Positions 37,800 through 47,499 of a stretch of DNA of 64,000 bases are shown one piece after another. Location: NCBI GenBank assembly GCA_022826755.1, contig JAJDUG010000030.1, forward strand, positions 32,835 through 96,834, in the 5' to 3' direction. A model generated the notes under the pieces. It saw only the letters and a list, made by a program, of their open reading frames with translations. It ran no database searches and had not been told where the DNA came from. This DNA comes from Acidobacteriota bacterium (GTDB lineage: Bacteria; Acidobacteriota; Terriglobia; Versatilivoradales; Versatilivoraceae). Both the position numbers and the translations under genes were made by a program. The stretch's first letter is position 1; the number at the start of each line of letters is the position of its first letter.

Positions 37800-39092
37800 T
37801 CAACCCAGTCCAGGCTGACCGGGGACGATCTCTTCCAATCCGTTCAGGTAGGGTCTGAGCGCGGGTGGTATGACCACGCTGCCGTCCGGTTGCTGATGGT
37901 TCTCGAGCAGGGCGAGCCAGGTGCGTCCTACGGCCAGGCCCGATCCGTTGAGCGTGTGAACGAATTCCGGTTTGGCCCCGCGTTCCCGCCGGAAGCGGAT
38001 GCCGGCCCGGCGGGCCTGGAAGTCCACGAAGTTGCTGCAGGAAGAAATCTCCCGGTAGGCCTGCTGTCCCGGCAGCCAGACTTCCAGGTCGTAGGTCTTG
38101 GCCGCTGAAAATCCCAGATCGCCGGTGCAAAGGGTGACCACGCGGTAGTGGAGCTGGAGGCGGCGGAGGATTTCTTCAGCGCTCCGAGTCAGGTTTTCCA
38201 ACTCGCCATAGGACTCCTCCGGCCGGGTGAAGTTGACCAGTTCCACCTTGTTGAACTGGTGCTGGCGGATGAGTCCGCGCGTGTCTTTGCCGTGGGCGCC
38301 GGCCTCGCTGCGGAAGCAGGGAGTGTAGGCCGTCAGCCGAATCGGCAGTTGGTCCGCCTGCAGGGTCTCTCTCGCATAGATGTTGGTGACCGGGACCTCG
38401 GCCGTGGGAACCAGCCAGTAGTCCGTTTCCTCCAGCTTGAACAGATCGCCCGAGAACTTGGGGAGCTGCCCCGTCCCGGTCATGCTGGTCGAATTGGCCA
38501 CGAAGGGGGGCAGCACCTCCAGGTAGCCGTGTTCCCGGGTGTGAACGTCCAGCATGAAGTTGATCAAGGCCCTTTCCAGCCGGGCCCCCGCTCCGGTGTA
38601 GAGGCCGAACCGGGCCCCGGCGATCTTGGCGGCGCGTTCCAGGTCCAGAATGCCCAGGCCGGTTCCCAGGTCCCAGTGGGCCCGGGGTTGAAAGTCGAAG
38701 CCGGGCTTCCGGCCGTGGGTCCGGATCTCGACGTTCCCGGAGGCATCGGCGCCGACCGGGACGCTGTCGTCGGGGAGATTGGGCAGGGCCAACCGCAGGC
38801 CCCTGAGCTCTTCCTCGCAGGACCGCAGTGTTTCGTCCAACTGCTTGATCCGAAGCGACAATCCCTTCATTTCGGCAATCTTGCCGGCGGCGTCCTCTCC
38901 CGCCTTCTTCAGGGCGGTGATGGCCTGGTTGTTCCGGTTGCGGCGGTGCTTCAGCTCCTCGGTCTCCTGCAGCAACTGCCGTCGCCGCCGGTCGAGGTCC
39001 TCCACCGCCTCCAGCGGCGCCGAGGTATGGCGCTGCGCCAGCTTGCGACGCACCAGTTCGGGGTTTTTTCGGATGTAAACGGGATCCAGCAT
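37800..39092 (-). CDS. serS: Seryl-tRNA synthetase
   Basis: The 430-residue class II synthetase charges tRNA-Ser. The N-terminal coiled-coil arm (about 28-105) is clear. Catalytic motifs follow: [33 protein letters not shown], motif 2 with [23 protein letters not shown] (in parts), [14 protein letters not shown] and motif 3 [19 protein letters not shown] (in parts). The ATG at 39092 is preferred over a GTG one codon earlier. It overlaps the stop of the PIN-domain gene by one base (TGATG), which would couple serS translation to that gene, an unusual arrangement. Confidence 0.95.
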   Translation of the reverse strand: MLDPVYIRKNPELVRRKLAQRHTSAPLEAVEDLDRRRRQLLQETEELKHRRNRNNQAITALKKAGEDAAGKIAEMKGLSLRIKQLDETLRSCEEELRGLRLALPNLPDDSVPVGADASGNVEIRTHGRKPGFDFQPRAHWDLGTGLGILDLERAAKIAGARFGLYTGAGARLERALINFMLDVHTREHGYLEVLPPFVANSTSMTGTGQLPKFSGDLFKLEETDYWLVPTAEVPVTNIYARETLQADQLPIRLTAYTPCFRSEAGAHGKDTRGLIRQHQFNKVELVNFTRPEESYGELENLTRSAEEILRRLQLHYRVVTLCTGDLGFSAAKTYDLEVWLPGQQAYREISSCSNFVDFQARRAGIRFRRERGAKPEFVHTLNGSGLAVGRTWLALLENHQQPDGSVVIPPALRPYLNGLEEIVPGQPGLG

Positions 39093-39646
39093 CACTGAAT
39101 CTTACTTTTTGGGCTCGACGGATGGGGGAAATCAAGAACCCCCTGCCTTGATTCTTCCGGCAAATCCAGTTTGGCAATGGTCACAAGTCTGATGCCGGCA
39201 CGTTCCGCAAATGTCTTCAATGTGACATCGTTAGAGTAGAGAGTATTCTCGCATTCTACTTTGGCGATTGCGATGATCTGTCGGTCGAACTTGACCTTCT
39301 GGTAAGGCTCGTCGGAACCACTCCTCTTGTCGCCTTGGGCCAGGGCTTCGCGAGTCATCGTTGCAAGCTCGACGGCAGCCCGTTTATCGAAAGAGGAGAT
39401 TCTAAGAAAGCGTTTGCCCTCCATGGTCCCAAGGTAGGTGGCTCCCGCACGGTCGGCTTTGACCAGGAATTCAGCCAGTGCAGGGCTTGGAATGATTATT
39501 TTCTCCTTTTTCTTCTCTAAGGTTGCGACCAAATGTTCGATGCGGTCGCGGGCATGTTCGACAGTTGTTCCGGTCTCCGGGTCAATTGGGGCTTTGGCGT
39601 CGGGATGCAACAGGAGAATTAGAAAAGAGGCATCGAAAACGGCCAT
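39092..39646 (-). CDS. PIN-domain protein, toxin-like nuclease
   Basis: The 184-residue protein has a PIN fold with the acidic residues D5 (VFDASFLI), E59 (ALAEFL), D121 ([11 protein letters not shown]) and D140 (LYSND), the set expected for a metal-dependent RNase. PIN proteins paired with a small partner are usually VapC-type toxins, but this one pairs with a 256-residue protein. Its ATG follows the partner's stop directly, and its own stop overlaps the serS start. The composition is less GC-rich than serS and lpxC, suggesting acquisition. The target is unknown; RNA cleavage is an inference from the fold. Confidence 0.75.
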   Translation of the reverse strand: MAVFDASFLILLLHPDAKAPIDPETGTTVEHARDRIEHLVATLEKKKEKIIIPSPALAEFLVKADRAGATYLGTMEGKRFLRISSFDKRAAVELATMTREALAQGDKRSGSDEPYQKVKFDRQIIAIAKVECENTLYSNDVTLKTFAERAGIRLVTIAKLDLPEESRQGVLDFPHPSSPKSKIQ

Positions 39647-40417
39647 CTAGTGCACACTATCTTCACCCTCACGCAAGTCCCTGAGAACTTGGTGTGGATC
39701 TTCGAGGTCGGCCCATCCGCTGCCTTTTGCTTGGCGCAGCTCCGCAACCATTTCAGTCAGGGGTGCGTCCTTCAGAATTTCGAAGCTTTCGACTTTGAAG
39801 TGTTTGAGATCCCATTTGCCGGATTCGGGATTCCGCTGCCATCGCCCCTCTCCGTGCAACCGCACTGCTCTTCGTAGCAGGCATTTCGCATCGCTGATCT
39901 CAATCGCGAGTCCGGGGCTTAAATCGATGCCGGTGTAAGCTTTGGTGCCATCCAGTAACTGGATATGCACGGTGTTATCTCTTCCGCCGATGCTGTACGG
40001 AACGCCGTCAATCGTGCCGCGCTCACGGATCACGCCATAATCGATCGGCTTCGGTGTCTCACAGCCAGGGAAGGCGATCACAAGGGCGCTGGCTTCATCA
40101 TCGGTGTAGGCAGCGAGTGAACCCGTGGCGTTGTCTTCCGCCAATCGTTGGTCGAGGGCGTCAAGGTGTTTCTTGATTTCTTCTGGCACCACTCCGCTAT
40201 TTGCCTGCTCTACTCGTCGCGTGACCTTGGGAATGGCTTCGGTGTCAACGTGCACACGGAGAACCGTGCTGCCGGATTCGATTCCCGAAAAATGAACGCT
40301 TGAGGGTTCACCTAGTACTCTCGCGAGATCGGACATGTATTCCGACAATCGTGACATGGGGATGGTTTCGGGTTTGAATGCTCCAATGGTGAATTTGAAT
40401 GTCAGGCGCTTGGGCAC
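39647..40417 (-). CDS. Unknown protein upstream of and coupled to the PIN-domain gene
   Basis: The 256-residue soluble protein has no signal peptide or membrane segment. The N-terminal part has alternating strands (LTFKFTIGAF, SVHFSGIESGSTVLRVHV), the middle has ALVIAFPG and GGRDNTVHIQLLDG strands, and the C-terminus (GSGWADLEDPHQVLRDLREG) is helical and acidic. I do not recognise the family. Because its stop is directly followed by the PIN gene start, it is the candidate antitoxin or activator of that nuclease, although it is much longer than usual antitoxins. Confidence 0.7.
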   Translation of the reverse strand: MPKRLTFKFTIGAFKPETIPMSRLSEYMSDLARVLGEPSSVHFSGIESGSTVLRVHVDTEAIPKVTRRVEQANSGVVPEEIKKHLDALDQRLAEDNATGSLAAYTDDEASALVIAFPGCETPKPIDYGVIRERGTIDGVPYSIGGRDNTVHIQLLDGTKAYTGIDLSPGLAIEISDAKCLLRRAVRLHGEGRWQRNPESGKWDLKHFKVESFEILKDAPLTEMVAELRQAKGSGWADLEDPHQVLRDLREGEDSVH

Positions 40418-40532
40418 GGTCCGGGTTCTCCTGGCTATAGTTCCAATATTCTATAGCCTTCTTGACAGGCCAATAGAAGAAAAATGGCTAATCGTGCTGG
40501 GTCATTCCTTCGGAAATCCTGTAGGTAGCGAT

Positions 40533-41453
40533 TCAGTTACCGGGCGACGAAACGCACTGACTCTCCCGAGGGAGGTCGACATCGCTTCCGCTGCCACGCA
40601 GCGGCGGATGGGTCGTTTCGCTGTAGCAGGAGGGATCGCTCAGGATGCGGGTCACCAGGTGGGTGTGCAGGGCGTGACCCGCCTTGTGGGCCACCACGCG
40701 GGCCAGCAGCGGCCTGCCGATCAAGGCCAGATCGCCGATGCCGTCCAGCACCTTGTGGCGGACGAATTCATCCTCGAATCTCAAGTTGTCGTTCAGGATT
40801 CCCCGGTCGGTCAGGACAATGGCGTTATCCAGCGAGCCTCCCCGAACCAGGCCCATTTCCTTCAACCGTTCCACTTCCCGGTAGAATCCGAAAGTGCGAG
40901 CCGGCGCCACCTCCCTGGAGAAGACCCTGGGCGAGGCCTCGAAGTCGAAGCTTTGGCGGCCGATCATGGGATGGTCGAAGTCGATCGAATAGCTGATCTG
41001 AAAGCGGTCGGCCGGGTGAACGGCGATGATGCGGTCGCGGTCTCGGATCTCCAGCGATTTTTCCACTCGCAGATAGCGGCGCTCTGCCGACTGCCGCTCC
41101 AGCCCGGTCCGGGTGATCTTCTCCACGAACTCCAGGGCGCTCCCGTCGAGAATGGGAACTTCCAGGTTGTCGATTTCAATCAGGGCGTTGTCGACACCGA
41201 AGATATAGAGCGACGAGAGCAGGTGCTCCACGGTGGAAATCAGGACGCCTTGCTTCATCAAGGTGGTGGCATAGGCGACCCTGGCCACGTTTCGGACCAC
41301 CGCCTCGATCTCGAAGTCGTCCAGATCCACCCGGCGAAAAACCAATCCGGTGTCGGGAGGAGCCGGCACCACTCTCACCTGAACCGATTCGCCCGTGTGC
41401 AAGCCCAGCCCGGAACACTCGATCGGGGCAGCCAGGGTGTGTTGGGATTCCAT
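40533..41453 (-). CDS. lpxC: UDP-3-O-acyl-N-acetylglucosamine deacetylase LpxC
   Basis: The 306-residue zinc deacetylase commits the cell to lipid A synthesis. The zinc ligands H77 (STVEHLLSSL), H233 and D237 (HKVLDGIGDL) and the catalytic H260 (KAGHALH) sit as in E. coli LpxC (79, 238, 242, 265). The start ATG at 41453 (MESQHTLAAP) gives the family N-terminus; a TTG at 41489 would add 12 residues. This gene is the main evidence for an outer membrane with lipopolysaccharide. Confidence 0.94.
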   Translation of the reverse strand: MESQHTLAAPIECSGLGLHTGESVQVRVVPAPPDTGLVFRRVDLDDFEIEAVVRNVARVAYATTLMKQGVLISTVEHLLSSLYIFGVDNALIEIDNLEVPILDGSALEFVEKITRTGLERQSAERRYLRVEKSLEIRDRDRIIAVHPADRFQISYSIDFDHPMIGRQSFDFEASPRVFSREVAPARTFGFYREVERLKEMGLVRGGSLDNAIVLTDRGILNDNLRFEDEFVRHKVLDGIGDLALIGRPLLARVVAHKAGHALHTHLVTRILSDPSCYSETTHPPLRGSGSDVDLPRESQCVSSPGN

Positions 41454-41876
41454 GAGGTCGGGTCGGTCCTGATCGGGCAGGTACGCCAAGGAACTACGAG
41501 CAAGTCTCTTGCCAAAGAGAGGACACTTGTTGTCAAGTCTTTATTCATCCATGCCTTGCAAGCTGGTTCCCGGTTTGCGCCCCGGCCGAATCCTGTGCCC
41601 TGAGTGCAACACTCCAACCGTTTGCGTGCTCCGGGAACAACAGTCCGGCGGGAGGACGTGGCCCGGGGCGGCGTAAGCTCACACGCCCCGAATCCGACGC
41701 TGAGGTGCACTTGGGGGACGCCGCGCCGTCGCGGGTTGGCACAGGCCAAGTTACTCGCGAAGGCTGATGCGGTGGGGGCGCCGCCGGTCGCGGGCCGAAG
41801 GTCAGCGCCAACCAATCGACCCCTGGGCGAGGAAGGCGGACTCTCCTGTGGCCGGATCTGCTCTTGCCGATAAGTG
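41454..41876. other. Gene-free divergent region between lpxC and the suf regulator
   Basis: About 420 GC-rich bases without a supportable gene; an 89-codon plus frame (41604-41873) was rejected. The part around 41750-41785 (GCGAAGGCTGATGCGG) shares a word with 61307-61322. GGGGCG and CGCCCC around 41665-41690 could form a hairpin. A structured RNA is possible but I recognise none. Confidence 0.4.
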
Positions 41877-41905
41877 TTGACTTCCGCCGGTGGAGTCCGC
41901 ATAAT
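41877..41905 (+). promoter_or_regulatory. Sigma-70-type promoter of the Rrf2-suf operon
   Basis: TTGACT at 41877-41882 and CATAAT at 41900-41905 are separated by exactly 17 bases, near-consensus -35 and -10 boxes. Transcription would start near 41912, giving a leader of under 40 bases for the Rrf2 gene. Confidence 0.75.
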
Positions 41906-41914
41906 GGCGACGTT

Positions 41915-41939
41915 AAACCGGACCAAATAGGTCCGATTT
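41915..41939 (+). promoter_or_regulatory. Probable Rrf2/SufR-type operator
   Basis: AAACCGGACC (41915-41924), five bases, then GGTCCGATTT (41930-41939) form an inverted repeat with one mismatch. It sits at the predicted transcription start just before the Rrf2 ATG, the position expected for autorepression by the regulator. Confidence 0.65.
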
Positions 41940-41948
41940 GGGCGGTCC

Positions 41949-42461
41949 ATGCTAAGGCTTTCAAAAAAAACAGACTACGCCCTGATGGCTCTGATCCACC
42001 TGGCCCAAAGTTCCGACCGGGTTGCCTGGAGCGCGCGTGAAATCGCCCGGTCCTACAACATCCCGCCGCACCTGATGGCCAAGGTGCTGCAGAGGATGGC
42101 GCAGAGCGGGATCGTGGTTTCGCACCAGGGGACCCGCGGGGGTTACGCCTTGGGTCGGCCTGCCCACCTGATCAATGCAGCCGAAGTGATCGAATCGATC
42201 GAAGGGCCCTTCTCCATGACGAGTTGCGTATCGGAGTCGGGCTACTGCCTGCAGTACGAGAAATGCACCATCAAGAGTCCGCTCCAGATGCTCAGCGACA
42301 GCGTGGTGCTGATGCTGAGACGGATGACGGTGGCCCAGATGAGCCTCCACGACCTGGCGCCGCCCAGCTTGAATCCGGAAGAGGATCCGACTCGCATTCA
42401 AACGCAACGGGAAGAGAATTCCTTGCAACTGGTGCAGTTGCGGGGATATCCAGGCGCCTGA
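41949..42461 (+). CDS. Rrf2-family iron-sulfur-sensing transcriptional regulator
   Basis: The 170-residue protein has an N-terminal winged helix-turn-helix ([50 protein letters not shown]). Three cysteines, C93, C100 and C106, are spaced like the [2Fe-2S] ligands of IscR/SufR. It most likely senses iron-sulfur status and represses the suf operon that begins 68 bases downstream; a palindrome at its own start site supports autoregulation. The ATG at 41949 has no strong ribosome-binding site. Confidence 0.88.
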   Translation: MLRLSKKTDYALMALIHLAQSSDRVAWSAREIARSYNIPPHLMAKVLQRMAQSGIVVSHQGTRGGYALGRPAHLINAAEVIESIEGPFSMTSCVSESGYCLQYEKCTIKSPLQMLSDSVVLMLRRMTVAQMSLHDLAPPSLNPEEDPTRIQTQREENSLQLVQLRGYPGA

Positions 42462-42529
42462 GCACCGCCCGTGTCGACCTGCCATCTTCCAGTCGGCCGG
42501 CGAGCGCCCATGACGCTCAAGGAGTCAAC

Positions 42530-43978
42530 ATGCCTTCAGCCAACGAAACCATTCAGGAACTGGCCAACCAGGAGTACAAGTACGGGTTCGTCACCGACAT
42601 CGAGGCGGATGCCATTCCCCGGGGGTTGAACGAGGACGTCATTCGCACCATCTCGGCCAGGAAGAACGAGCCGGCCTTCCTGCTGGAGTGGCGGCTGCGA
42701 GCCTACAGGCACTGGCTCACCATGGAGGAGCCGGCCTGGCACAATGTCCACTACCCGCCGATCGACTACCAGGACATCATCTATTACGCCGCCCCCAAGA
42801 GCCCCAAGGACGGTCCCAAGAGCCTGGACGAGGTCGATCCCGAACTGCTGCGAACCTACGAAAAGCTGGGGATTTCCCTGCAGGAGCAGGAGCGGCTGAG
42901 CGGCGTGGCCGTGGATGCGGTCTTCGACAGCGTTTCGGTAGCCACCACCTTTCGCGAGAAGCTGGCGGAGCTGGGCATCATCTTCTGTTCCTTCTCGGAA
43001 GCCGTGCAGAACCACCCGGAGCTGGTGAAGCAGTACCTGGGGTCGGTGGTTCCCTATACGGACAACTTCTTCGCCACCCTCAACTCGGCGGTGTTCAGCG
43101 ACGGGTCGTTCTGCTACATCCCCAAGGGGGTTCGCTGCCCCATGGAGCTCTCCACCTATTTCCGCATCAACGCCAAGGACACCGGGCAGTTCGAACGCAC
43201 CCTGATCATTGCCGACGACGACAGCACCGTGAGCTACCTGGAGGGCTGCACGGCGCCCCGCAGGGACGAGAACCAGCTCCACGCGGCAGTGGTCGAGCTG
43301 GTGGCCCTGGACCGGGCCCGGATCAAGTACTCGACCGTGCAGAACTGGTATCCCGGGGACAAGCAGGGCAAGGGCGGCATCTACAACTTCGTCACCAAGC
43401 GGGGCAAGTGCCGGGGAGTGGATTCCAAGATCTCCTGGACCCAGGTGGAGACGGGATCGTCCATTACCTGGAAGTATCCCAGTTGCCTCCTGCAGGGGGA
43501 CCGCTCCATCGGCGAGTTCTACTCGGTGGCGGTCACCAACAATTTCCAGCAGGCCGACACCGGGACCAAGATGATCCACATCGGCCGGGACACCCGCAGC
43601 ACCATCGTCTCCAAGGGGATTTCGGCGGGTCACGGCCAAAACACCTACCGGGGCGCGGTGAAGATCCTCAAGGGCGCCTCCGGGGCCCGCAACTATTCCC
43701 AGTGCGACTCCATGCTGATGGGGGATGCCTGCGGCGCCCACACCTTTCCCTATATCGAGGTCAAGAACAGTACGGCCCAGATGGAGCACGAGGCCTCCAC
43801 CTCGAAGATCGGAGAGGACCAGATCTTCTATTGCAAGCAGCGGGGCATTGCGGCGGAAGACGCCGTTTCCATGATCGTGAACGGTTTCTGCAAGGAGGTC
43901 TTTCGCGAGCTGCCCATGGAGTTCGCGGTCGAGGCCCGCAAGCTGCTGGGGGTCAGCCTGGAGGGCAGCGTGGGGTAA
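42530..43978 (+). CDS. sufB: Fe-S cluster scaffold protein SufB
   Basis: The 482-residue protein matches Suf[26 protein letters not shown] (in parts), [17 protein letters not shown], the [26 protein letters not shown] region, [22 protein letters not shown] and [22 protein letters not shown] (in parts). It is the scaffold on which clusters form, in complex with SufC and SufD. The ATG at 42530 has AAGGAG six bases upstream. It is the first structural gene of the suf operon. Confidence 0.96.
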   Translation: MPSANETIQELANQEYKYGFVTDIEADAIPRGLNEDVIRTISARKNEPAFLLEWRLRAYRHWLTMEEPAWHNVHYPPIDYQDIIYYAAPKSPKDGPKSLDEVDPELLRTYEKLGISLQEQERLSGVAVDAVFDSVSVATTFREKLAELGIIFCSFSEAVQNHPELVKQYLGSVVPYTDNFFATLNSAVFSDGSFCYIPKGVRCPMELSTYFRINAKDTGQFERTLIIADDDSTVSYLEGCTAPRRDENQLHAAVVELVALDRARIKYSTVQNWYPGDKQGKGGIYNFVTKRGKCRGVDSKISWTQVETGSSITWKYPSCLLQGDRSIGEFYSVAVTNNFQQADTGTKMIHIGRDTRSTIVSKGISAGHGQNTYRGAVKILKGASGARNYSQCDSMLMGDACGAHTFPYIEVKNSTAQMEHEASTSKIGEDQIFYCKQRGIAAEDAVSMIVNGFCKEVFRELPMEFAVEARKLLGVSLEGSVG

Positions 43979-44013
43979 TTGGCCCGCGACGCCGGGCCTC
44001 GAGCCAACAAGCA

Positions 44014-44080
44014 GTGAATGGTTGATTGTAGATTTCAGAATCATTGATCCCGATCGGGACCACTGAATGGGACTGAAATC
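44014..44080. repeat. GATTGTCGATT-family repeat fragment between sufB and sufC
   Basis: Starts with GTGAATGGTTGAT exactly as at 22827-22839, continues TGTAGATTTCAG, then diverges; CCCGATCGGG is a short palindrome inside it. It accounts for most of the 123-base gap inside the suf operon. Confidence 0.6.
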
Positions 44081-44101
44081 CAAGCGAGGAAAGGGAACGC
44101 A

Positions 44102-44866
44102 GTGCTGAAGATCGAGAATTTGCACGTACGAGTCGAGGAGAAGCCGATCCTGAAAGGGGTGAACCTGGAAGTGGCGGCGGGAGAAGTGCACGCCATCATG
44201 GGTCCCAACGGATCGGGCAAGAGCACCCTGGCCCAGGTGTTGGCGGGCCGGGACAGTTTCGAAGTGACCCGGGGCAGGGTCTTCTATCGGGGCCGGGACC
44301 TGTTGGACATGGAGCCCGAGGAGCGAGCCTGCGAAGGCGTCTTCATGGCCTTTCAATACCCGGTGGAGATCCCCGGAGTGAGCAACGTCTATTTCCTGAA
44401 AGCCGCCATGAACGCCATCCGCCAGCATCGAGGCCAGGAAGAGCTGGACGCCATGGAGTTCATGAAGGTGGTTCGGGAAAAGATCAAGCTGGTGAACCTG
44501 GACCAGAGCTTCATCAGCCGTTCCGTCAACGAGGGCTTCTCGGGCGGCGAGAAGAAGCGAAACGAGATCTTTCAGATGGCGGTGCTCGATCCGACCCTGG
44601 CCATCCTGGACGAAACCGACTCCGGACTCGACATCGATGCCCTCAAGACGGTCGCCGACGGCGTCAACGCCTTGCGCCGGCCCGACCGCGCCATCGTGGT
44701 CATCACTCACTACCAGCGGTTGCTGAACTACATTGTGCCCGATCGCGTGCATGTGCTCTCGGGCGGGGAAATCGTCAAGTCGGGGGCCAAGGATCTGGCC
44801 CTCGAACTGGAAGCCAGGGGCTACGGTTGGATCGAAGCTCAGGTTGCCGTGACACCGGGAAGCTGA
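44102..44866 (+). CDS. sufC: Fe-S assembly ATPase SufC
   Basis: The 254-residue ABC-type ATPase has Walker A GPNGSGKST, the AFQYPVEIPGV Q-loop region, the signature FSGGEKKRNEI and Walker B LAILDETDSGLDIDALK, as expected for SufC. It powers conformational change in the SufBCD scaffold. The start is a GTG at 44102 with GAGGAAAGGG upstream. sufD follows nine bases after its stop. Confidence 0.95.
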   Translation: MLKIENLHVRVEEKPILKGVNLEVAAGEVHAIMGPNGSGKSTLAQVLAGRDSFEVTRGRVFYRGRDLLDMEPEERACEGVFMAFQYPVEIPGVSNVYFLKAAMNAIRQHRGQEELDAMEFMKVVREKIKLVNLDQSFISRSVNEGFSGGEKKRNEIFQMAVLDPTLAILDETDSGLDIDALKTVADGVNALRRPDRAIVVITHYQRLLNYIVPDRVHVLSGGEIVKSGAKDLALELEARGYGWIEAQVAVTPGS

Positions 44867-44875
44867 GAGACACCC

Positions 44876-46222
44876 ATGAATCGAAACACGGCTGAATTGG
44901 CCCCCGAGCAGAAAAGCTATCTGTCGCAGTTCGACTCCTTCGTGCGCCGCCGGGCGGACCGGGATCCGTCCTGGCTGACGGAGAAGCGCCAGGCGGCCAT
45001 CCGCCGCTTCGCCCGGCTCGGCTTCCCCACCACTCGCGATGAGGCCTGGCGTTTTACCAGCCTCGCTCCGCTGCGGCGGACCGCCTTTGCTCATGCCGGC
45101 GCTTCGGACTCCCGGCCCTCTCCGGTCGACCTGGACTCCCTGACGGGAGACAACTCCTCGGCCTGCCGGCTGGTATTCCTGAATGCACGCTTCTCTCCGG
45201 AGCACTCTTCTCTCGGCGAACTGCCGCCGGGTGTTCGGGTTCAGGGGGCGGGGGAACTCCTCAACGGCCAGGGTCCATCCATTCGGGAAGCCTTGGGTCG
45301 CTACGCGGGAGACGAGGAGGAAGTCTTCGCCGCCCTGAACATGGCGTTCCTGCAGGACATCGCCCTGGTCCGACTTCCCGGAAACACCGTGATGGACCAG
45401 CCCATTCACCTGCATTTTCACTCGGGAAGCGCAGGGGAACCGCTGGTTTCCCATCCGCGATGCCTGGTGCTGGCCGGCGCCAACAGCCAGGCTCGAATCG
45501 TGGAGACCTATTCGGGCGCCCCCGACTCCCTTTATTTCACCAATGCGGTGACCGAGCTGGTGGCTGGCGAGGGGGCGGTGATCGAGCACTACAAGCTGCA
45601 GCAGGAAAGTCTCAGGGCCTTCCATATCGCCACCCTGCAATTTCATCTCGGACGCAGCGCCACCGTGTCCGCCCATTCCATCTCCCTGGGAGGCGCCCTG
45701 GTCCGCAATCACGTCAATGCGGTCCTGGATGGCGAAGGCGCCGAAGCCACCCTGAACGGCTTCTCCCTCACGACCGGCAGGCAGCACGTGGACAACCACA
45801 CCTCCATCGAACACGCCAAGCCCCATTGCAACAGCTTCGAGCTCTACAAGGGCATCCTGGACGACCGGTCCAGCGGGGTCTTCAACGGCCGGATCATCGT
45901 AAGGCCCCACGCCCAGAAGACCGATTCGAAGCAGACCAATCAGAATCTGCTCCTCTCCGAGGAGGCCCTGGTCAACACCAATCCCCAGTTGGAGATCTAT
46001 GCCGACGATGTGAAGTGCACCCACGGGGCCACCATCGGGCAATTGGATGCCCAGGCCGTCTTCTATCTGCAGTCCCGCGGAATCGGCCGGGAGGCCGCCC
46101 GCCAGCTCCTGACCTTCGCCTTCGCCAACGACGTTGCCTCCCAGATCCGCATCGAGCCCATTCGCGCCCGGCTGGAGAAGACGCTCTTCCACCGGCTGGC
46201 GGAGAAGGGATCCAAGGAGTGA
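44876..46222 (+). CDS. sufD: Fe-S cluster assembly protein SufD
   Basis: The 448-residue protein is the SufB paralogue in the SufBCD complex. The N-terminal part with RFARLGFPTTRDEAWRFTSL and the C-terminal beta-helix core (NHTSIEHAKPHCNSFELYKGI in parts, SGVFNGRIIVRPHAQKTDSKQTNQNL in parts, GATIGQLDAQAVFYLQSRGI) are clear. It is encoded between sufC and sufS, five bases before the latter. Confidence 0.93.
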   Translation: MNRNTAELAPEQKSYLSQFDSFVRRRADRDPSWLTEKRQAAIRRFARLGFPTTRDEAWRFTSLAPLRRTAFAHAGASDSRPSPVDLDSLTGDNSSACRLVFLNARFSPEHSSLGELPPGVRVQGAGELLNGQGPSIREALGRYAGDEEEVFAALNMAFLQDIALVRLPGNTVMDQPIHLHFHSGSAGEPLVSHPRCLVLAGANSQARIVETYSGAPDSLYFTNAVTELVAGEGAVIEHYKLQQESLRAFHIATLQFHLGRSATVSAHSISLGGALVRNHVNAVLDGEGAEATLNGFSLTTGRQHVDNHTSIEHAKPHCNSFELYKGILDDRSSGVFNGRIIVRPHAQKTDSKQTNQNLLLSEEALVNTNPQLEIYADDVKCTHGATIGQLDAQAVFYLQSRGIGREAARQLLTFAFANDVASQIRIEPIRARLEKTLFHRLAEKGSKE

Positions 46223-46227
46223 CCCGG

Positions 46228-47499
46228 ATGAGGAGGGCGACCATCCCATCGGTCCAGCCGGCCGCGCCGCCGCTGGACGTCGACCGGCTGCGCCGGGACT
46301 TCCCCATCCTTTGCGGCCGAACGGCCGGCAAACCGCTGGTCTATCTGGACAGCGCCGCTTCCACGCAGAAACCGGCTCCGGTAATCGAAGCCATGAATGC
46401 CTTCTATCGCGAGGGCTATTCCAACATCCATCGGGGCCTCTACGCGCTCAGCCAGGAAGCCACCGAGGCCTACGAGGAAGTTCGCTGCAAAGTGCAGCGG
46501 TTCATCAATGCCCGGGAGTCCCGCGAGGTCGTCTTCGTCAGGGGAACCACCGAGGCCATCAACCTGGTGGCCGGAACGCTGGCCCGCCAGAGGCTCGAGC
46601 CGGGAGACGAGATCCTGGTCTCGACCCTGGAGCACCACTCCAACATCGTGCCCTGGCAGAGGATCTGCGAGGAAAGGGGCGGGACTCTGCGGGTGGCGCC
46701 CATCTTCGACAACGGCGAACTGGACCTGGCGTCCTATGAGCGGGCGCTCGGGCCTCGAACGCGCCTGGTGGCCATCGCCCACGTTTCCAACGCCCTGGGA
46801 ACCGTCAATCCCGTTGCCGAAATGGTTCGGACGGCCCATCGCCGGGAGGTCCCGGTGCTGGTGGACGGCGCCCAGGCCGCTCCTCACCTGCAGGTGGACG
46901 TTCAGGCGCTGGACTGCGATTTCTATGCCTTCTCGGGACACAAGGTCTACGGTCCCACCGGAGTGGGCGTTCTCTACGGAAAAGCGGGCCTGCTGGAAGC
47001 CATGCCGCCCTACCAGAGCGGAGGCGAGATGATCCTTTCGGTCTCCTTCGAGCGCACCAGCTACAAGGAGATTCCCTACCGGTTCGAAGCGGGGACGCCC
47101 GATATCGTCGGAGTCATCGGACTGGGCGCTGCCCTGGATTATCTGGGCGCTGTCGGCCTGGAGAACATCGCCGCGCACGAAGGCGAGCTGTTGTCCCACG
47201 CCACCGAAGCGCTTGCCTCGGTTCCGGGAGTACGAATCGTCGGTCGAGCCGGACGCAGGGCGGGAGTGCTCTCCTTTGTGGTCGAGGGGGCCCACCCCCA
47301 CGACGTCGGGACCATTCTGGATCAGGAGGGGATCGCCATTCGCGGGGGCCACCACTGCGCCCAGCCGCTGATGGAGCGCCTGGGCCTGCCGGCCACCTCC
47401 CGCGCCTCCTTCGGTCTCTACAACTCGCACGCGGAGGTGGACCGGCTGGCGGACGGGGTGCGCAAGGTCAGGGAGATCTTCGGATCATGTCCGAGTTGA
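46228..47499 (+). CDS. sufS: Cysteine desulfurase SufS
   Basis: The 423-residue PLP enzyme removes sulfur from cysteine. YLDSAASTQKP opens the domain, TLEHHSNIVPWQ binds PLP phosphate, K239 in SGHKVYGPTG is the Schiff-base lysine and C377 in RGGHHCAQP is the persulfide cysteine. The short loop around RGGHHCAQP marks a group II (SufS) enzyme, which works with SufU. The ATG at 46228 follows AAGGAG. Its last 13 bases overlap sufU. Confidence 0.95.
   Translation: MRRATIPSVQPAAPPLDVDRLRRDFPILCGRTAGKPLVYLDSAASTQKPAPVIEAMNAFYREGYSNIHRGLYALSQEATEAYEEVRCKVQRFINARESREVVFVRGTTEAINLVAGTLARQRLEPGDEILVSTLEHHSNIVPWQRICEERGGTLRVAPIFDNGELDLASYERALGPRTRLVAIAHVSNALGTVNPVAEMVRTAHRREVPVLVDGAQAAPHLQVDVQALDCDFYAFSGHKVYGPTGVGVLYGKAGLLEAMPPYQSGGEMILSVSFERTSYKEIPYRFEAGTPDIVGVIGLGAALDYLGAVGLENIAAHEGELLSHATEALASVPGVRIVGRAGRRAGVLSFVVEGAHPHDVGTILDQEGIAIRGGHHCAQPLMERLGLPATSRASFGLYNSHAEVDRLADGVRKVREIFGSCPS

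Noticed and set aside
41604..41873. An 89-codon plus-strand frame upstream of the Rrf2 gene
   Set aside because: Arginine-, glycine- and proline-rich frame without structure, typical of non-coding GC-rich DNA, and it reaches the edge of the suf promoter.
42536..46249. A very long open frame antisense to sufB-sufC-sufD
   Set aside because: It is a shadow of GC-rich coding sequence on the other strand; sufB, sufC and sufD are unmistakable there. The same applies to the long antisense frame over 33129-36770.
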